A stretch of DNA of 64,000 nucleotides from Terasakiella sp033100395 (GTDB taxonomy: Bacteria > Pseudomonadota > Alphaproteobacteria > Rhodospirillales > Terasakiellaceae): contig NZ_JAWLVJ010000011.1 in assembly GCF_033100395.1 (NCBI RefSeq), positions 1 to 64,000 on the forward strand, written 5' to 3'. Shown piece after piece: positions 8,431 to 17,086 of this stretch. The position numbers and the translations under genes are program-made. The first letter of the stretch is position 1, and each line of letters begins with the position of its first letter. The notes below the pieces were generated by a model, which was not told where the DNA came from, did not search any database, and worked only from the letters and a program-made list of their open reading frames with translations.

Positions 8431-8491
8431 GATTCCTGCCTGCGCAGGAATGACAACGATATTATTCGTCATCGCGCACGCGTTGCGCGAT
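8431..8491. repeat. Palindromic repeat units upstream of pyrF
   Basis: ATTCCTGC-CTGC-GCAGGAAT (8432-8451), followed by GACAACG, and ATCGCGCA-CGCGT-TGCGCGAT (8471-8491). They lie in the 324-base gap 8365-8688, in which I see no gene. The remainder of the gap holds the duplicated promoter-like segment described separately. Confidence 0.8.
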
Positions 8492-8583
8492 CTGCGGGAA
8501 AAACCGGGCTCCTGCTTCCGCCCCTTATGCCGCAAAGGGTGCGGTATGATGTACTGATGGTGGCTTTATAGTGATCGCACAAT

Positions 8584-8649
8584 AATGCGCTTTCTTTGAC
8601 ATCCCCCAATGCGCTTTTCTTTGACATCCCCCGCCAAATCCCCTAATCC
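8584..8649 (+). promoter_or_regulatory. Tandem duplication of a TTGACA element upstream of pyrF
   Basis: AATGCGC-TTTCTTTGACATCCCCC (8584-8607) is repeated almost exactly at 8608-8632. Each copy carries TTGACA (8596-8601 and 8621-8626). The second copy is 17 bases from TAATCC (8644-8649), a passable -10. The pair may be the promoter of the pyrF operon; only the second copy has a plausible -10. Confidence 0.45.
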
Positions 8650-8688
8650 AAAAGCAACGATTTTCCACCGATGAAGTGAGCCCCCGCC

Positions 8689-9387
8689 ATGAAAGCTTTT
8701 GAGCGCATTTATGTTGCCCTGGATACAACCGATGTTGAGTATGCTGTCGAACTGGCAGGCAAGTTAAAAGGCCTTGTTGGGGGGATGAAGGTGGGGAAGG
8801 AATTCTTTACCGCCAATGGCCCGCAAGGGGTGGAAAAAATCACCGCTGTCGGCATGCCGGTGTTTCTTGATTTGAAATTCCACGATATCCCCAATACGGT
8901 CGCTGGTGCCATTCGCGCATCTGGCAAGACAGGTGCGAAGATTGTGAATGTGCATGCGCAAGGTGGTCCTGAAATGTTGCGCCAGGCAGCGGCTGCGGGT
9001 AAGGAAGCTGGCATTCCCATGACCATTGCTGTCACGATCTTAACAGCGCTTGATCAGGATGATCTGAGTGCCATCGGTGTGACAGATGCCATCGAAGATC
9101 AAGTGGTGCGCTTGGCCAAACTGACACAGGAAAATGGTCTGCAGGGTGTGGTTTGTTCTGCTAAAGAGATTGAACCGATCCGCAAGGCGTGTGGCGAAGA
9201 CTTTAAACTGATCGTTCCCGGTATTCGCCCCCTTTGGGCCGCCAAGGGTGATCAGAAACGGGTCATGACCCCGTCTGATGCAGTGAAAGCAGGCGCGGAT
9301 ATTCTGGTCATTGGTCGCCCGATCACGCAAGCTGAAGATCCGGTTGACGCGGCACGTAAAATCGCAGAAGAACTGGAAGGTCTGTAA
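8689..9387 (+). CDS. pyrF: Orotidine 5'-phosphate decarboxylase
   Basis: PyrF converts OMP to UMP, the last step of pyrimidine synthesis. The 232-residue TIM-barrel protein carries the catalytic DLKFHDIPNT motif (Asp61, Lys63, Asp66) and the phosphate-binding end VIGRPITQAEDP. Length is normal for the bacterial class. It heads a run of closely spaced forward genes that continues into the tryptophan genes. Confidence 0.97.
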   Translation: MKAFERIYVALDTTDVEYAVELAGKLKGLVGGMKVGKEFFTANGPQGVEKITAVGMPVFLDLKFHDIPNTVAGAIRASGKTGAKIVNVHAQGGPEMLRQAAAAGKEAGIPMTIAVTILTALDQDDLSAIGVTDAIEDQVVRLAKLTQENGLQGVVCSAKEIEPIRKACGEDFKLIVPGIRPLWAAKGDQKRVMTPSDAVKAGADILVIGRPITQAEDPVDAARKIAEELEGL

Positions 9388-9389
9388 GA

Positions 9390-10091
9390 ATGGAACCAAA
9401 TATCGGCACAGTGGTCTTTGATGCCCTGGCCTTTATGCGCGAAAACGCCCGGGTGTTTCGCAAATATCTGTTTTTACCGATTTTTTTTGCAATCCTCTCC
9501 TTGTTTTTGGGAAAAATCCCTGGTTTCGGATTGGCCCTGTCTGTGATTGCGAATGCGGTTGCGGTTGCGGTGGCGTTGGTCGGGGTGTCAGCCACCCGGT
9601 TCTATTTGTTAAAAAATGCCGATGCCGTGGCGGAAGGGGCAAACAGGCCTTTTGCACGGTTTTTCTTTTTGGCCTTTATGGTAAATGCCCTGACTCAGAT
9701 GTTAGGGGTTCTCTTTTTGCTGCCGCCTTCCATGTATATTGTCATTCTGATGGTCGTATTGATTGGTCTTTGGCTTGGATTGAAAACATCACTCGCCTTT
9801 CCTGCGTTAGCGATGGATCACCCCGGTTCCTTGCTGGATAATCTCAAGGAATCATTTATCTGGACCAACGGCAATAATATAAAAATTATTGTCGCTTTTA
9901 TGGTCTGTTACTCACCAGTGTTGTTCTTTTTTATGATGATTTTGCAGGTGTCGAGTTTCGCACCAGAAGCGGAAAATCTTTGGGGGACGATGCCGCAGCT
10001 GATCTTTCATCATATTCTGACTATCTTTTGTATGATGTGGCTGTCACTCGTGCTGGCAAAAATCTATCAGGAGGTTGCGGCGCGGCGATAG
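9390..10091 (+). CDS. Uncharacterised multi-pass membrane protein
   Basis: A 233-residue inner-membrane protein with about six predicted hydrophobic segments (about 25-75, 90-135, 165-190 and 205-225). No enzymatic motif is visible. It starts two bases after the pyrF stop, so it is probably co-transcribed. Its segment FPALAMDHPGSLLDNLKESF resembles LPAIAMDDQRKMIAIFAHSF of the next gene, so the two are probably paralogues. Function unknown. Confidence 0.75.
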   Translation: MEPNIGTVVFDALAFMRENARVFRKYLFLPIFFAILSLFLGKIPGFGLALSVIANAVAVAVALVGVSATRFYLLKNADAVAEGANRPFARFFFLAFMVNALTQMLGVLFLLPPSMYIVILMVVLIGLWLGLKTSLAFPALAMDHPGSLLDNLKESFIWTNGNNIKIIVAFMVCYSPVLFFFMMILQVSSFAPEAENLWGTMPQLIFHHILTIFCMMWLSLVLAKIYQEVAARR

Positions 10092-10109
10092 CGCTCTACA
10101 TATCCCTTT

Positions 10110-10928
10110 ATGGAAGAAATCAAAACACAACAGATGCCGATTTTGCCGCTGGTAAACAGTGTCTATGCCACCCTGTTTCGAAACCCGATGGTTCTGTTTC
10201 GCGCCGGGCTTTTGCCGTTTTTGCTGTTGCTGACCATCGGTCTGTGGCAGACGCCAGAAGAATGGGGCGCGGTCGGCTTTCAGGCCATGCGCTCGGTTGA
10301 ATGGGTACTGATGCTGGGCTTGTGGACCTTTTATGCAGGTCAATTGCAGCGTTTTATTCTGAAAGGTCCGATGGATGGGGCAGTTTCATTCCTGCCTAAA
10401 CTGAATATGCGCGAAGCCCGTTATGCGCTCGCGTCTGTTTTCGTGACAGCACCCTTTAGTGCCTTTGCTTTCTGGTATGATCAGCCCCTGTTTTTCCATC
10501 AGCCCGATCTGGTGGTGATGGGCGGTATGACGGCGATTGAAGGAACCGGGGAGCTTTTGTATGCAAGCTTGTTTGTTGGCTGGGTAACGGCCTTGTTTGC
10601 TTGTGTGCTACCTGCCATTGCCATGGATGATCAACGCAAGATGATTGCGATTTTTGCCCATTCATTTGAAGCCTTGCGCAAAGATTTCTCCCGCCTGTTT
10701 GCAGCATCCTTGTTGGTGGTTCTGCCTGTCTGGTTGTTCATTGGCATGGTGCGGCTGGTGCTGCATACGCCGTTCTTTACCCAGATGGCCATGGCGGATG
10801 AAGCCTCGGCCTTGGCCTGGAACCTTATCTTTTTCGCCCTTGAAAGTCTGAAAATCTTTCTTGCGGGCGGTTTGCTCGCTATGTTGTGGGCATTGGCCTA
10901 TGGACGTTTTAAAGGAACTGCCTCATGA
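10110..10928 (+). CDS. Uncharacterised multi-pass membrane protein, likely paralogue of the preceding gene
   Basis: A 272-residue protein with about six hydrophobic helices, including LLPFLLLLTIGLW near residue 35 and LIFFALESLKIFLAGGLLAMLW near the C-terminus. It shares the P-A-(L/I)-A-M-D motif and surrounding pattern with the protein encoded just upstream. Its stop overlaps the trpF start (ATGA at 10925-10928), implying translational coupling to tryptophan synthesis genes. No known function; I do not recognise the family. Confidence 0.75.
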   Translation: MEEIKTQQMPILPLVNSVYATLFRNPMVLFRAGLLPFLLLLTIGLWQTPEEWGAVGFQAMRSVEWVLMLGLWTFYAGQLQRFILKGPMDGAVSFLPKLNMREARYALASVFVTAPFSAFAFWYDQPLFFHQPDLVVMGGMTAIEGTGELLYASLFVGWVTALFACVLPAIAMDDQRKMIAIFAHSFEALRKDFSRLFAASLLVVLPVWLFIGMVRLVLHTPFFTQMAMADEASALAWNLIFFALESLKIFLAGGLLAMLWALAYGRFKGTAS

Positions 10929-11563
10929 CCTTGGTTAAAATCTGCGGCTTGAAAACACCCGAAGATGCCCATGTTGCCATTCAGGCAGGCGCCGATTTTT
11001 TGGGTTGTGTGTTCTTCCCGCCCAGCCCGCGTGATGTATCCCCTGAAGTCGCAGCCGAAGTCTTTGACATGATTGGCGATGCCGATGTGGAGCGTGTTGG
11101 TCTGTTTGTGAACCCGACAGACGAAGAACTGATGGCTGTTTTGAACCATGTGCGTCTGGATATCATCCAGCTGCATGGCTCAGAAAGCGTGGAACGGGTC
11201 GAAGACGTGCGACAGAATTTTGCACTGCCCGTCATGAAAGCCTTGCCGATTGAGACCGCAGAAGATGTGGAATCGGCGAAAAAATATGATGGTGTGGCTG
11301 ATAAACTTCTGTTTGATGCCAAGCCCCCCAAAGGCGCGACTCGCCCCGGTGGCAACGCCATTGCGTTTGACTGGACCTTGCTGACCGATACCAAATGGTC
11401 GGTGCCCTGGATGCTGGCAGGCGGCTTAACGGTTGAAAACGTTGAGGATGCCGTCGCGCAAAGCGGGGCTGAAGCTGTGGATGTTTCCAGCGGTGTGGAA
11501 GCGGAAAAAGGCGTCAAAAGCCCCGAGATGATCCAAGCCTTTGTCAAGGCCGTAAAAGAATAA
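10925..11563 (+). CDS. trpF: Phosphoribosylanthranilate isomerase
   Basis: TrpF performs the Amadori rearrangement of PRA to CdRP in tryptophan synthesis. The 212-residue barrel has VKICGLK with the catalytic Cys7, IQLHGSE, and the catalytic Asp131 in FDAKPPKG. The C-terminal phosphate-binding segments are LAGGLTVENV and AVDVSSGVE. It overlaps the upstream membrane gene by four bases and precedes trpB. Confidence 0.97.
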   Translation: MTLVKICGLKTPEDAHVAIQAGADFLGCVFFPPSPRDVSPEVAAEVFDMIGDADVERVGLFVNPTDEELMAVLNHVRLDIIQLHGSESVERVEDVRQNFALPVMKALPIETAEDVESAKKYDGVADKLLFDAKPPKGATRPGGNAIAFDWTLLTDTKWSVPWMLAGGLTVENVEDAVAQSGAEAVDVSSGVEAEKGVKSPEMIQAFVKAVKE

Positions 11564-11581
11564 GAAAATTGCGCATTTCCT

Positions 11582-11611
11582 TTGCAAGCCCTTTTGCAAG
11601 TGCGCTATAAC
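11582..11611 (+). promoter_or_regulatory. Probable promoter of trpBA-accD
   Basis: TTGCAA (11582-11587) and TATAAC (11606-11611) are separated by 18 bases in the 86-base gap between trpF and trpB. They would allow trpB, trpA, accD and the folC genes to be expressed apart from pyrF-trpF. Confidence 0.45.
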
Positions 11612-11649
11612 ATCACCCGAAATTTCCTATTTTGAAATAGAAGTCGATA

Positions 11650-12861
11650 ATGAACACACCCAATACATTTATGGCAGGACCGGACGAAGATGGCCGCTTT
11701 GGCATTTTTGGCGGACGTTTCGTTGCTGAAACGCTGATGCCGCTGATCCTGGATGTTGAAAAACACTTCAACGAAGCCAAAGACGATCCTGAATTCCAAA
11801 AGCAGGTTTCCGGTTACCTTTCCCAATATGTGGGTCGTCCAAGCCCGCTTTATTTCGCTGAACGGTTCACCGAACATTGTGGCGGGGCCAAAGTCTATTT
11901 CAAACGCGAAGATTTGAACCATACGGGTGCGCACAAGATCAACAGCTGTATCGGCCAGATCTTGCTTGCAAAACGGATGGGCAAAAAACGTATTATCGCA
12001 GAAACAGGCGCGGGCCAGCATGGTGTGGCTACGGCGACAGTTTGTGCACTGTTTGGTCTGGAATGTGTGATCTTTATGGGCGCGACCGACATTGAACGTC
12101 AGCAGCCCAATGTGTTCCGCATGAAACTGCTGGGCGCAGAAGTTCGCCCGGTAACGGCGGGTTCCGGCACGCTGAAAGATGCGATGAACGAAGCGCTTCG
12201 TGACTGGGTTGCCAATGTTCACAACACTTATTACCTGATCGGCACTGTCGCAGGCCCACACCCTTATCCGGTGATGGTGCGCGAATTCCAGAAGATCATC
12301 GGGGAAGAAACACGTGAGCAGATCATGGAACAGGAAGGTCGACTGCCTGATACATTGATCGCCTGTGTGGGGGGTGGATCAAACGCCATGGGCCTGTTCT
12401 ACCCGTTCCTGGATGACAAAGACGTGCAGATCATCGGTGTGGAAGCCGCTGGTCTGGGTGTGGATACCGATGAACATGCAGCGTCCCTGACAGGTGGTAG
12501 CCCGGGTGTGTTGCATGGTAACCGCACGTACCTGTTGCAGGATGACGACGGTCAGATTGAAGAAGCCCATTCTATATCCGCTGGTCTGGATTACCCGGGC
12601 ATCGGGCCGGAACATAGCTGGCTGTTTGATATGGGGCGTGTAGAATATCATTCCATCAAAGACGGTGAAGCAGTGGATGCGTTCCAGCTCTGCACCAAGC
12701 TTGAAGGGATTATCCCGGCACTTGAATCATCACATGCTTTGGCGGAAGCTGAAAAACTGGCGAAGAAAATGGATAAGGACCAGATCATCGTGGTCAATAT
12801 GTCCGGTCGTGGTGACAAAGACGTCAACACAATTGCCAAAGCGATGGGGACAGAATTATGA
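11650..12861 (+). CDS. trpB: Tryptophan synthase beta chain
   Basis: TrpB condenses indole with serine using PLP. The 403-residue protein has the PLP lysine Lys96 in HTGAHKINS, the indole-tunnel region, ETGAGQHG, and the phosphate-binding CVGGGSNAMG. Length and motifs match TrpB1. Its ATGA (12858-12861) overlaps the trpA start, consistent with the alpha2-beta2 complex being made stoichiometrically. Confidence 0.98.
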   Translation: MNTPNTFMAGPDEDGRFGIFGGRFVAETLMPLILDVEKHFNEAKDDPEFQKQVSGYLSQYVGRPSPLYFAERFTEHCGGAKVYFKREDLNHTGAHKINSCIGQILLAKRMGKKRIIAETGAGQHGVATATVCALFGLECVIFMGATDIERQQPNVFRMKLLGAEVRPVTAGSGTLKDAMNEALRDWVANVHNTYYLIGTVAGPHPYPVMVREFQKIIGEETREQIMEQEGRLPDTLIACVGGGSNAMGLFYPFLDDKDVQIIGVEAAGLGVDTDEHAASLTGGSPGVLHGNRTYLLQDDDGQIEEAHSISAGLDYPGIGPEHSWLFDMGRVEYHSIKDGEAVDAFQLCTKLEGIIPALESSHALAEAEKLAKKMDKDQIIVVNMSGRGDKDVNTIAKAMGTEL

Positions 12862-13685
12862 GCACCCGTATTGCAAAGAAATTTGAAGCCCTGAAAGCAG
12901 AGGGGCGTTCTGCGTTCGTCACGTTCGTGAGCGCAGGTGATCCCGACCTTAAAACATCCAAAGAGATTCTGGCGGGTATGCCCGAAGCTGGTGCGGATAT
13001 TCTGGAAATCGGCATGCCGTTTTCTGATCCGATGGCGGATGGTCCGGCGATCCAGTTGGGATCTCAACGCGCCCTTGCTGCCGGCATGACGCTGAAAGGT
13101 GTTCTGGATCTGGTGCGTGATTTCCGCACGCAAGATAACGAAACACCAATCGTTCTGATGGGTTATTACAATCCGATCTATATATATGGTGTGGACAAGT
13201 TCGTTGTGGATGCAAAGGAAGCTGGTGTTGATGGGTTCATCATCGTTGACCTGCCGCCGGAAGAAGAAATTGAATTTGCGATCCCGGCACAAAAAGGCGG
13301 TCTGGACTTTATTTACCTGACCACGCCAACAGCCGATGATGAACGTCTTGAAAAGATCGCGTCCAAGGCATCCGGCTTTATTTATTATGTGTCGATCACA
13401 GGTGTGACGGGGACGGCCTCTGCTGTGGCGTCTGATGTGGAAGCGGCTGTGAAACGGATCAAGAAACATACGGACCTGCCTGTTGCCATTGGTTTCGGGA
13501 TCAACACCCCGGATCAGGCAAAGACAATGGCCAGCGTCAGTGATGCCGCTGTTGTGGGTTCTGCGATTGTAAAAACAATTGCACAGAATTTGGATGAAGA
13601 CGGTAAAGCCAAGGATGACCTGGCAACAAACGTTCTCTCTTATGTAAGTGAATTGGCAGGCGGCGTAAAAGCTGCCAATGCTTAA
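12858..13685 (+). CDS. trpA: Tryptophan synthase alpha chain
   Basis: TrpA cleaves indole-3-glycerol phosphate to indole, which is channelled to TrpB. The 275-residue barrel carries catalytic Glu50 (ILEIGMPFSDP) and Asp61 (MADGPAIQ), the loop-6 YYVSITGVTG segment, and the phosphate site GFGINTPDQA. It overlaps trpB by four bases and is followed 12 bases later by accD. Confidence 0.98.
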   Translation: MSTRIAKKFEALKAEGRSAFVTFVSAGDPDLKTSKEILAGMPEAGADILEIGMPFSDPMADGPAIQLGSQRALAAGMTLKGVLDLVRDFRTQDNETPIVLMGYYNPIYIYGVDKFVVDAKEAGVDGFIIVDLPPEEEIEFAIPAQKGGLDFIYLTTPTADDERLEKIASKASGFIYYVSITGVTGTASAVASDVEAAVKRIKKHTDLPVAIGFGINTPDQAKTMASVSDAAVVGSAIVKTIAQNLDEDGKAKDDLATNVLSYVSELAGGVKAANA

Positions 13686-13697
13686 AGGATAAATGGC

Positions 13698-14723
13698 ATG
13701 AACTGGTTAACCAACTACGTCAAACCGAAACTGCGCGACCTTGTACGCCCAAAGGAAATCCCTGATAACCTGTGGCACAAATGTACAAAATGCGGCCAGA
13801 TGATTTTCCACCGTGATCTGGATAAAAATCATCACGTGTGTCAGCACTGTGGTCACCATATGCGCCTTTCTGTGACCGCGCGTCTGGAAATGATGTTTGA
13901 CAACGGGGAATATACCCGCGCAGAACTGCCAGCAGTTCCCTCTGATCCTTTGAAATTTTCTGATCGTCGCAAATATAAAGACCGCATCAAGGAATCGAAT
14001 GCCAAAACCAAGGAAACAGATGCGTTGGTTGTTGGTCACGGTAAGATGGGCGGCCAAAATGTCGTGATCGCAGCCTTTAACTTTGCTTATATGGGCGGGT
14101 CTATGGGTACCGCTGTGGGTGAAGGTTTGGTTGCGGCTTCCAAGCTCGCGATTGTGCAGGATGCAGCCTTGATCGTTGTGCCTGCTTCGGGTGGCGCGCG
14201 TATGCAGGAAGGGATTTTGTCCCTGATGCAAATGGCGCGTACAACAATCGGTGTGGAACGTGTGAAAGAAGCAGGTCTTCCTTACATTGTTGTGCTGACT
14301 GACCCAACAACAGGCGGGGTATCAGCCTCTTTCGCCATGTTGGGTGATGTTGCGATTGCGGAAAGCGGTGCGGTTATCGGTTTTGCCGGGCGTCGCGTGA
14401 TTGAACAAACCATCCGTGAACAATTGCCGGATGATTTCCAGACAGCAGAATATCTGTATGAACATGGTATGGTCGATATGGTTGTGCGCCGTAACGAATT
14501 GCGCCCGACCTTGATCCGTGTTCTCAGTCTCCTGCGCAACACAAAGCCAGCGGGTGATCTGCTGGAATTGCCACAGGATGACCCGATTGAGACGGAAGAA
14601 GTGGATAACATCAACGACATCCCCCCACCGCCGGACATCCGTCGCCCGGATGGTGTCCCTGTTGAGGAAAATGAAGAAGTCTCTTCATCGTCTTCCAAGG
14701 ATGAGGAGAAGCCCGCTGAATAG
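13698..14723 (+). CDS. accD: Acetyl-CoA carboxylase carboxyltransferase subunit beta
   Basis: AccD with AccA transfers CO2 from carboxybiotin to acetyl-CoA, giving malonyl-CoA for fatty acid synthesis. The 341-residue protein has the N-terminal zinc ribbon (Cys29, Cys32, Cys48, Cys51) and the carboxyltransferase core with ASGGARMQEG and TTGGVSASFAMLGD. The last 40 residues are an acidic, serine-rich tail beyond the catalytic domain. It sits between trpA and folC, a common proteobacterial order. Confidence 0.97.
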   Translation: MNWLTNYVKPKLRDLVRPKEIPDNLWHKCTKCGQMIFHRDLDKNHHVCQHCGHHMRLSVTARLEMMFDNGEYTRAELPAVPSDPLKFSDRRKYKDRIKESNAKTKETDALVVGHGKMGGQNVVIAAFNFAYMGGSMGTAVGEGLVAASKLAIVQDAALIVVPASGGARMQEGILSLMQMARTTIGVERVKEAGLPYIVVLTDPTTGGVSASFAMLGDVAIAESGAVIGFAGRRVIEQTIREQLPDDFQTAEYLYEHGMVDMVVRRNELRPTLIRVLSLLRNTKPAGDLLELPQDDPIETEEVDNINDIPPPPDIRRPDGVPVEENEEVSSSSSKDEEKPAE

Positions 14724-15996
14724 TCAACAGCTCCTTGCACATGTGGAGACACTCCACAGCAAAGACATTGATTTGGGTCTTGAACGGTTTCAGGACCTGC
14801 TGTTGCGACTTGGGCATCCACAAGACGACCTTCCCCCTGTCATTCACGTGGCAGGGACGAATGGTAAAGGTTCGACCATCGCGTTTTTACGCGCGATGTT
14901 CGAAACCGTGGGCTATCGCGTCCACGCTTTTACCTCCCCCCATATGATCACCCCACATGACGGGATCATTGTGGATGGAGAAGAAATTTCTGAAAAAGAA
15001 TTCACTGATCTTCTGGAAGAAGTCATCCGTGTAAATGATGGTGCCTCCTTGACGGTGTTTGAAGCCATCACCGCTGTGGCGTTTTTGGCTTTTGCCCGAA
15101 CGAAAGGTCACATTGTCTTGCTGGAAACAGGCCTTGGCGGATTGGGCGATACCACCAATGTGGTGGAAGAACCTGCCCTTACGGTCATCACCCCGATTTC
15201 CATGGACCATACGGAATTTCTAGGTGAAACACTGGGCGAGATTGCGACCCAGAAAGCGGGTATTTTAAAAGAGAACGTACCTTGCGTGATGGCCGCGCAG
15301 GATCAAGAGGCCTATCAGGCCGTGCGCGCCCGTGTCAAAGAACTGAATATTCCGTTTTATCGCGAAGGGCGCGACTGGTTTGTGAAACGGACCGGACGCC
15401 AGATGGTGTTTGAAGGCTGGGATGGCGATTACGCCTGGCCGTTGCCAAACCTTGCAGGCGAACATCAAATCCATAACGCCGGGCTGGCCTTGGCCTGCCT
15501 GGAAGCCTTGAAGGATCGTTTCCAGTTGCCTTCTGAAGCGGTGCGAAGTGCCTTGCAGACCGTGGACTGGCGGGGACGTCTGGAACAGGTTGATCCTAAA
15601 AAACTGTTGCCGAAAAATTGGGAACTGTGGCTGGATGGCGGGCATAATGTGGCTGCGGCCCAAGTGCTTCGCAAACAGATCAAAAAATGGAATGATCAGC
15701 CGATCTATCTGGTCTTTGGCATGTTGAAGCGCAAAGACAGCAAGGCCTTTTTGGCAGAAGTTGCAGGCATTGCCGATCATGTCTATACGGTTGAAATCCC
15801 CGATCAAAAGAGCAAGAAACCATCGAAGCTCGCAGGTCAGGTGCAGGATGCAGGCGGTCTTGCCACAGCGTGCGAAGATTTGGCCCTGGCTTTTGAACTG
15901 ATCAAGGCGGAACGCAAAGATAAAAATGCCCGCGTTCTGGTTTGTGGCTCGCTCTATCTCTTAAGTGCCTTCTATGACTTACACGAAAACGCTTGA
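14701..15996 (+). CDS. folC: Bifunctional dihydrofolate/folylpolyglutamate synthase
   Basis: FolC adds glutamate to dihydropteroate and polyglutamylates folates. The 431-residue protein has the P-loop HVAGTNGKGST, FTSPHM, LLETGLGGLGDTTNV, ISMDHTEFLG, the AGILK lysine region, and DGGHNVAAA in the C-terminal domain, all FolC landmarks. The frame is open to 14518 inside accD; I chose ATG 14701, which overlaps the accD stop by 23 bases. An ATG at 14671 with GAGG three bases upstream is an alternative. It is the first of three consecutive FolC/Mur-ligase-family genes. Confidence 0.93.
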   Translation: MRRSPLNSQQLLAHVETLHSKDIDLGLERFQDLLLRLGHPQDDLPPVIHVAGTNGKGSTIAFLRAMFETVGYRVHAFTSPHMITPHDGIIVDGEEISEKEFTDLLEEVIRVNDGASLTVFEAITAVAFLAFARTKGHIVLLETGLGGLGDTTNVVEEPALTVITPISMDHTEFLGETLGEIATQKAGILKENVPCVMAAQDQEAYQAVRARVKELNIPFYREGRDWFVKRTGRQMVFEGWDGDYAWPLPNLAGEHQIHNAGLALACLEALKDRFQLPSEAVRSALQTVDWRGRLEQVDPKKLLPKNWELWLDGGHNVAAAQVLRKQIKKWNDQPIYLVFGMLKRKDSKAFLAEVAGIADHVYTVEIPDQKSKKPSKLAGQVQDAGGLATACEDLALAFELIKAERKDKNARVLVCGSLYLLSAFYDLHENA

Positions 15997-17086
15997 TCTG
16001 ATTTTCCAGAGCTATCTGCGGGCCAAGCCCTATATTGCCGGAAAGTTTGACCGTGATGTGCGTGATCCAGCCATCTTGCTGGAGGTGGCACGAAAGTTTG
16101 ATCTCCTGCCTGATCCAGCCTCCACCATTAAAGTGACGGGCAGTAAGGGCAAGGGCACGGTTGCGAGATTGTGTGCGCAAAGTCTGTCAGATCATGGCAA
16201 GACGGGTCTTGTGATTTCCCCGGAAGAAATCAGCCATCTGGACCGCATGCGCATCAATGGTGTGTCTATTTCTGAAAAACAGTTCATCGTCTGTTTTGAA
16301 AAGATTTGGGCGGCCGTGATGGTTCCTGAACCACCTGCCTATCTATCACCTTATGGCTTGTTTCTTCTGAGCGCGCTTCAGTGGTTCAAGGATGAAGGTG
16401 TGGATTATTGCGTTCTGGAAACCGGGCGCGGTGTTAAATATGACGAAGGCGGGCAAGTCCCGACCCAGGTTGGGGTGGTGACCTCTGTCTTTCTGGAACA
16501 TGCAACATACTTGGGGCCATCTCTTGAAGAAATCCGTGCTGATAAATTATCGATCTGTGAGACATGTGATCAGGTGATCGTGGCGGAGGGAACTATCCCG
16601 GCAGGTGACGTTGTGCCGGGCTGGTATGCGCATTCTCAAAATCTGGCGCAACAGGCCGTGGAAGCTTTGTTGCAGAAAACCGTTGTTCTGCCCGATGCCA
16701 TTTGTGGATCATTCGGCCAGCAGCAGAACAGTTTCTATGAAGGGATGATTGCTGCGGAAAGTGCGGATATGTCGTTCCTGAAAAAGCTTGTTGATCGCCA
16801 TGAAGGCTCGGTCTGTTTTTATGTCTCCCTGCCGGATGACAAGGACGTCAAAGGCGTGTGCGATCTGCTTGACCAACTGGACGCGGATGTTCGCCATATC
16901 GTCTTGAGGGGAGAACGGGGCTTTTTGTCATATGAAGAAGCCAAGTCCAGGGATGTGGTCTATAGCGGCGGCTATGATGATGTGGCGGGCTTGCGCGCAG
17001 GCCTGAAGTTTGGGGACCATGCTGTTCGCTATTTCATCGGCACGCAAACATATTTGCGACTGATCAAACAGGCGTATTTCTCATGA
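15974..17086 (+). CDS. FolC/Mur-ligase-like protein with degenerate C-terminal domain
   Basis: A 370-residue protein overlapping the end of folC by 23 bases. Its P-loop VTGSKGKGTV and the stretches ISPEEISHLDRMRINGVSIS, CVLETGRGV and VFLEHATYLGPSLEEI align by eye with the ATPase domain of FolC. The C-terminal region lacks the D-x-(G/A)-H-N motif and is rich in Asp/Asn surface loops, so it may be catalytically altered or need a partner. The substrate is unknown. ATG 15974 is chosen over GTG 15965. The four-base overlap with the next FolC-like gene suggests that the two products act together. Confidence 0.7.
   Translation: MTYTKTLDLIFQSYLRAKPYIAGKFDRDVRDPAILLEVARKFDLLPDPASTIKVTGSKGKGTVARLCAQSLSDHGKTGLVISPEEISHLDRMRINGVSISEKQFIVCFEKIWAAVMVPEPPAYLSPYGLFLLSALQWFKDEGVDYCVLETGRGVKYDEGGQVPTQVGVVTSVFLEHATYLGPSLEEIRADKLSICETCDQVIVAEGTIPAGDVVPGWYAHSQNLAQQAVEALLQKTVVLPDAICGSFGQQQNSFYEGMIAAESADMSFLKKLVDRHEGSVCFYVSLPDDKDVKGVCDLLDQLDADVRHIVLRGERGFLSYEEAKSRDVVYSGGYDDVAGLRAGLKFGDHAVRYFIGTQTYLRLIKQAYFS

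Noticed and set aside
12648..13469. 273-codon reverse open frame across trpB and trpA
   Set aside because: Runs across the end of trpB and most of trpA on the opposite strand; both are certain genes.
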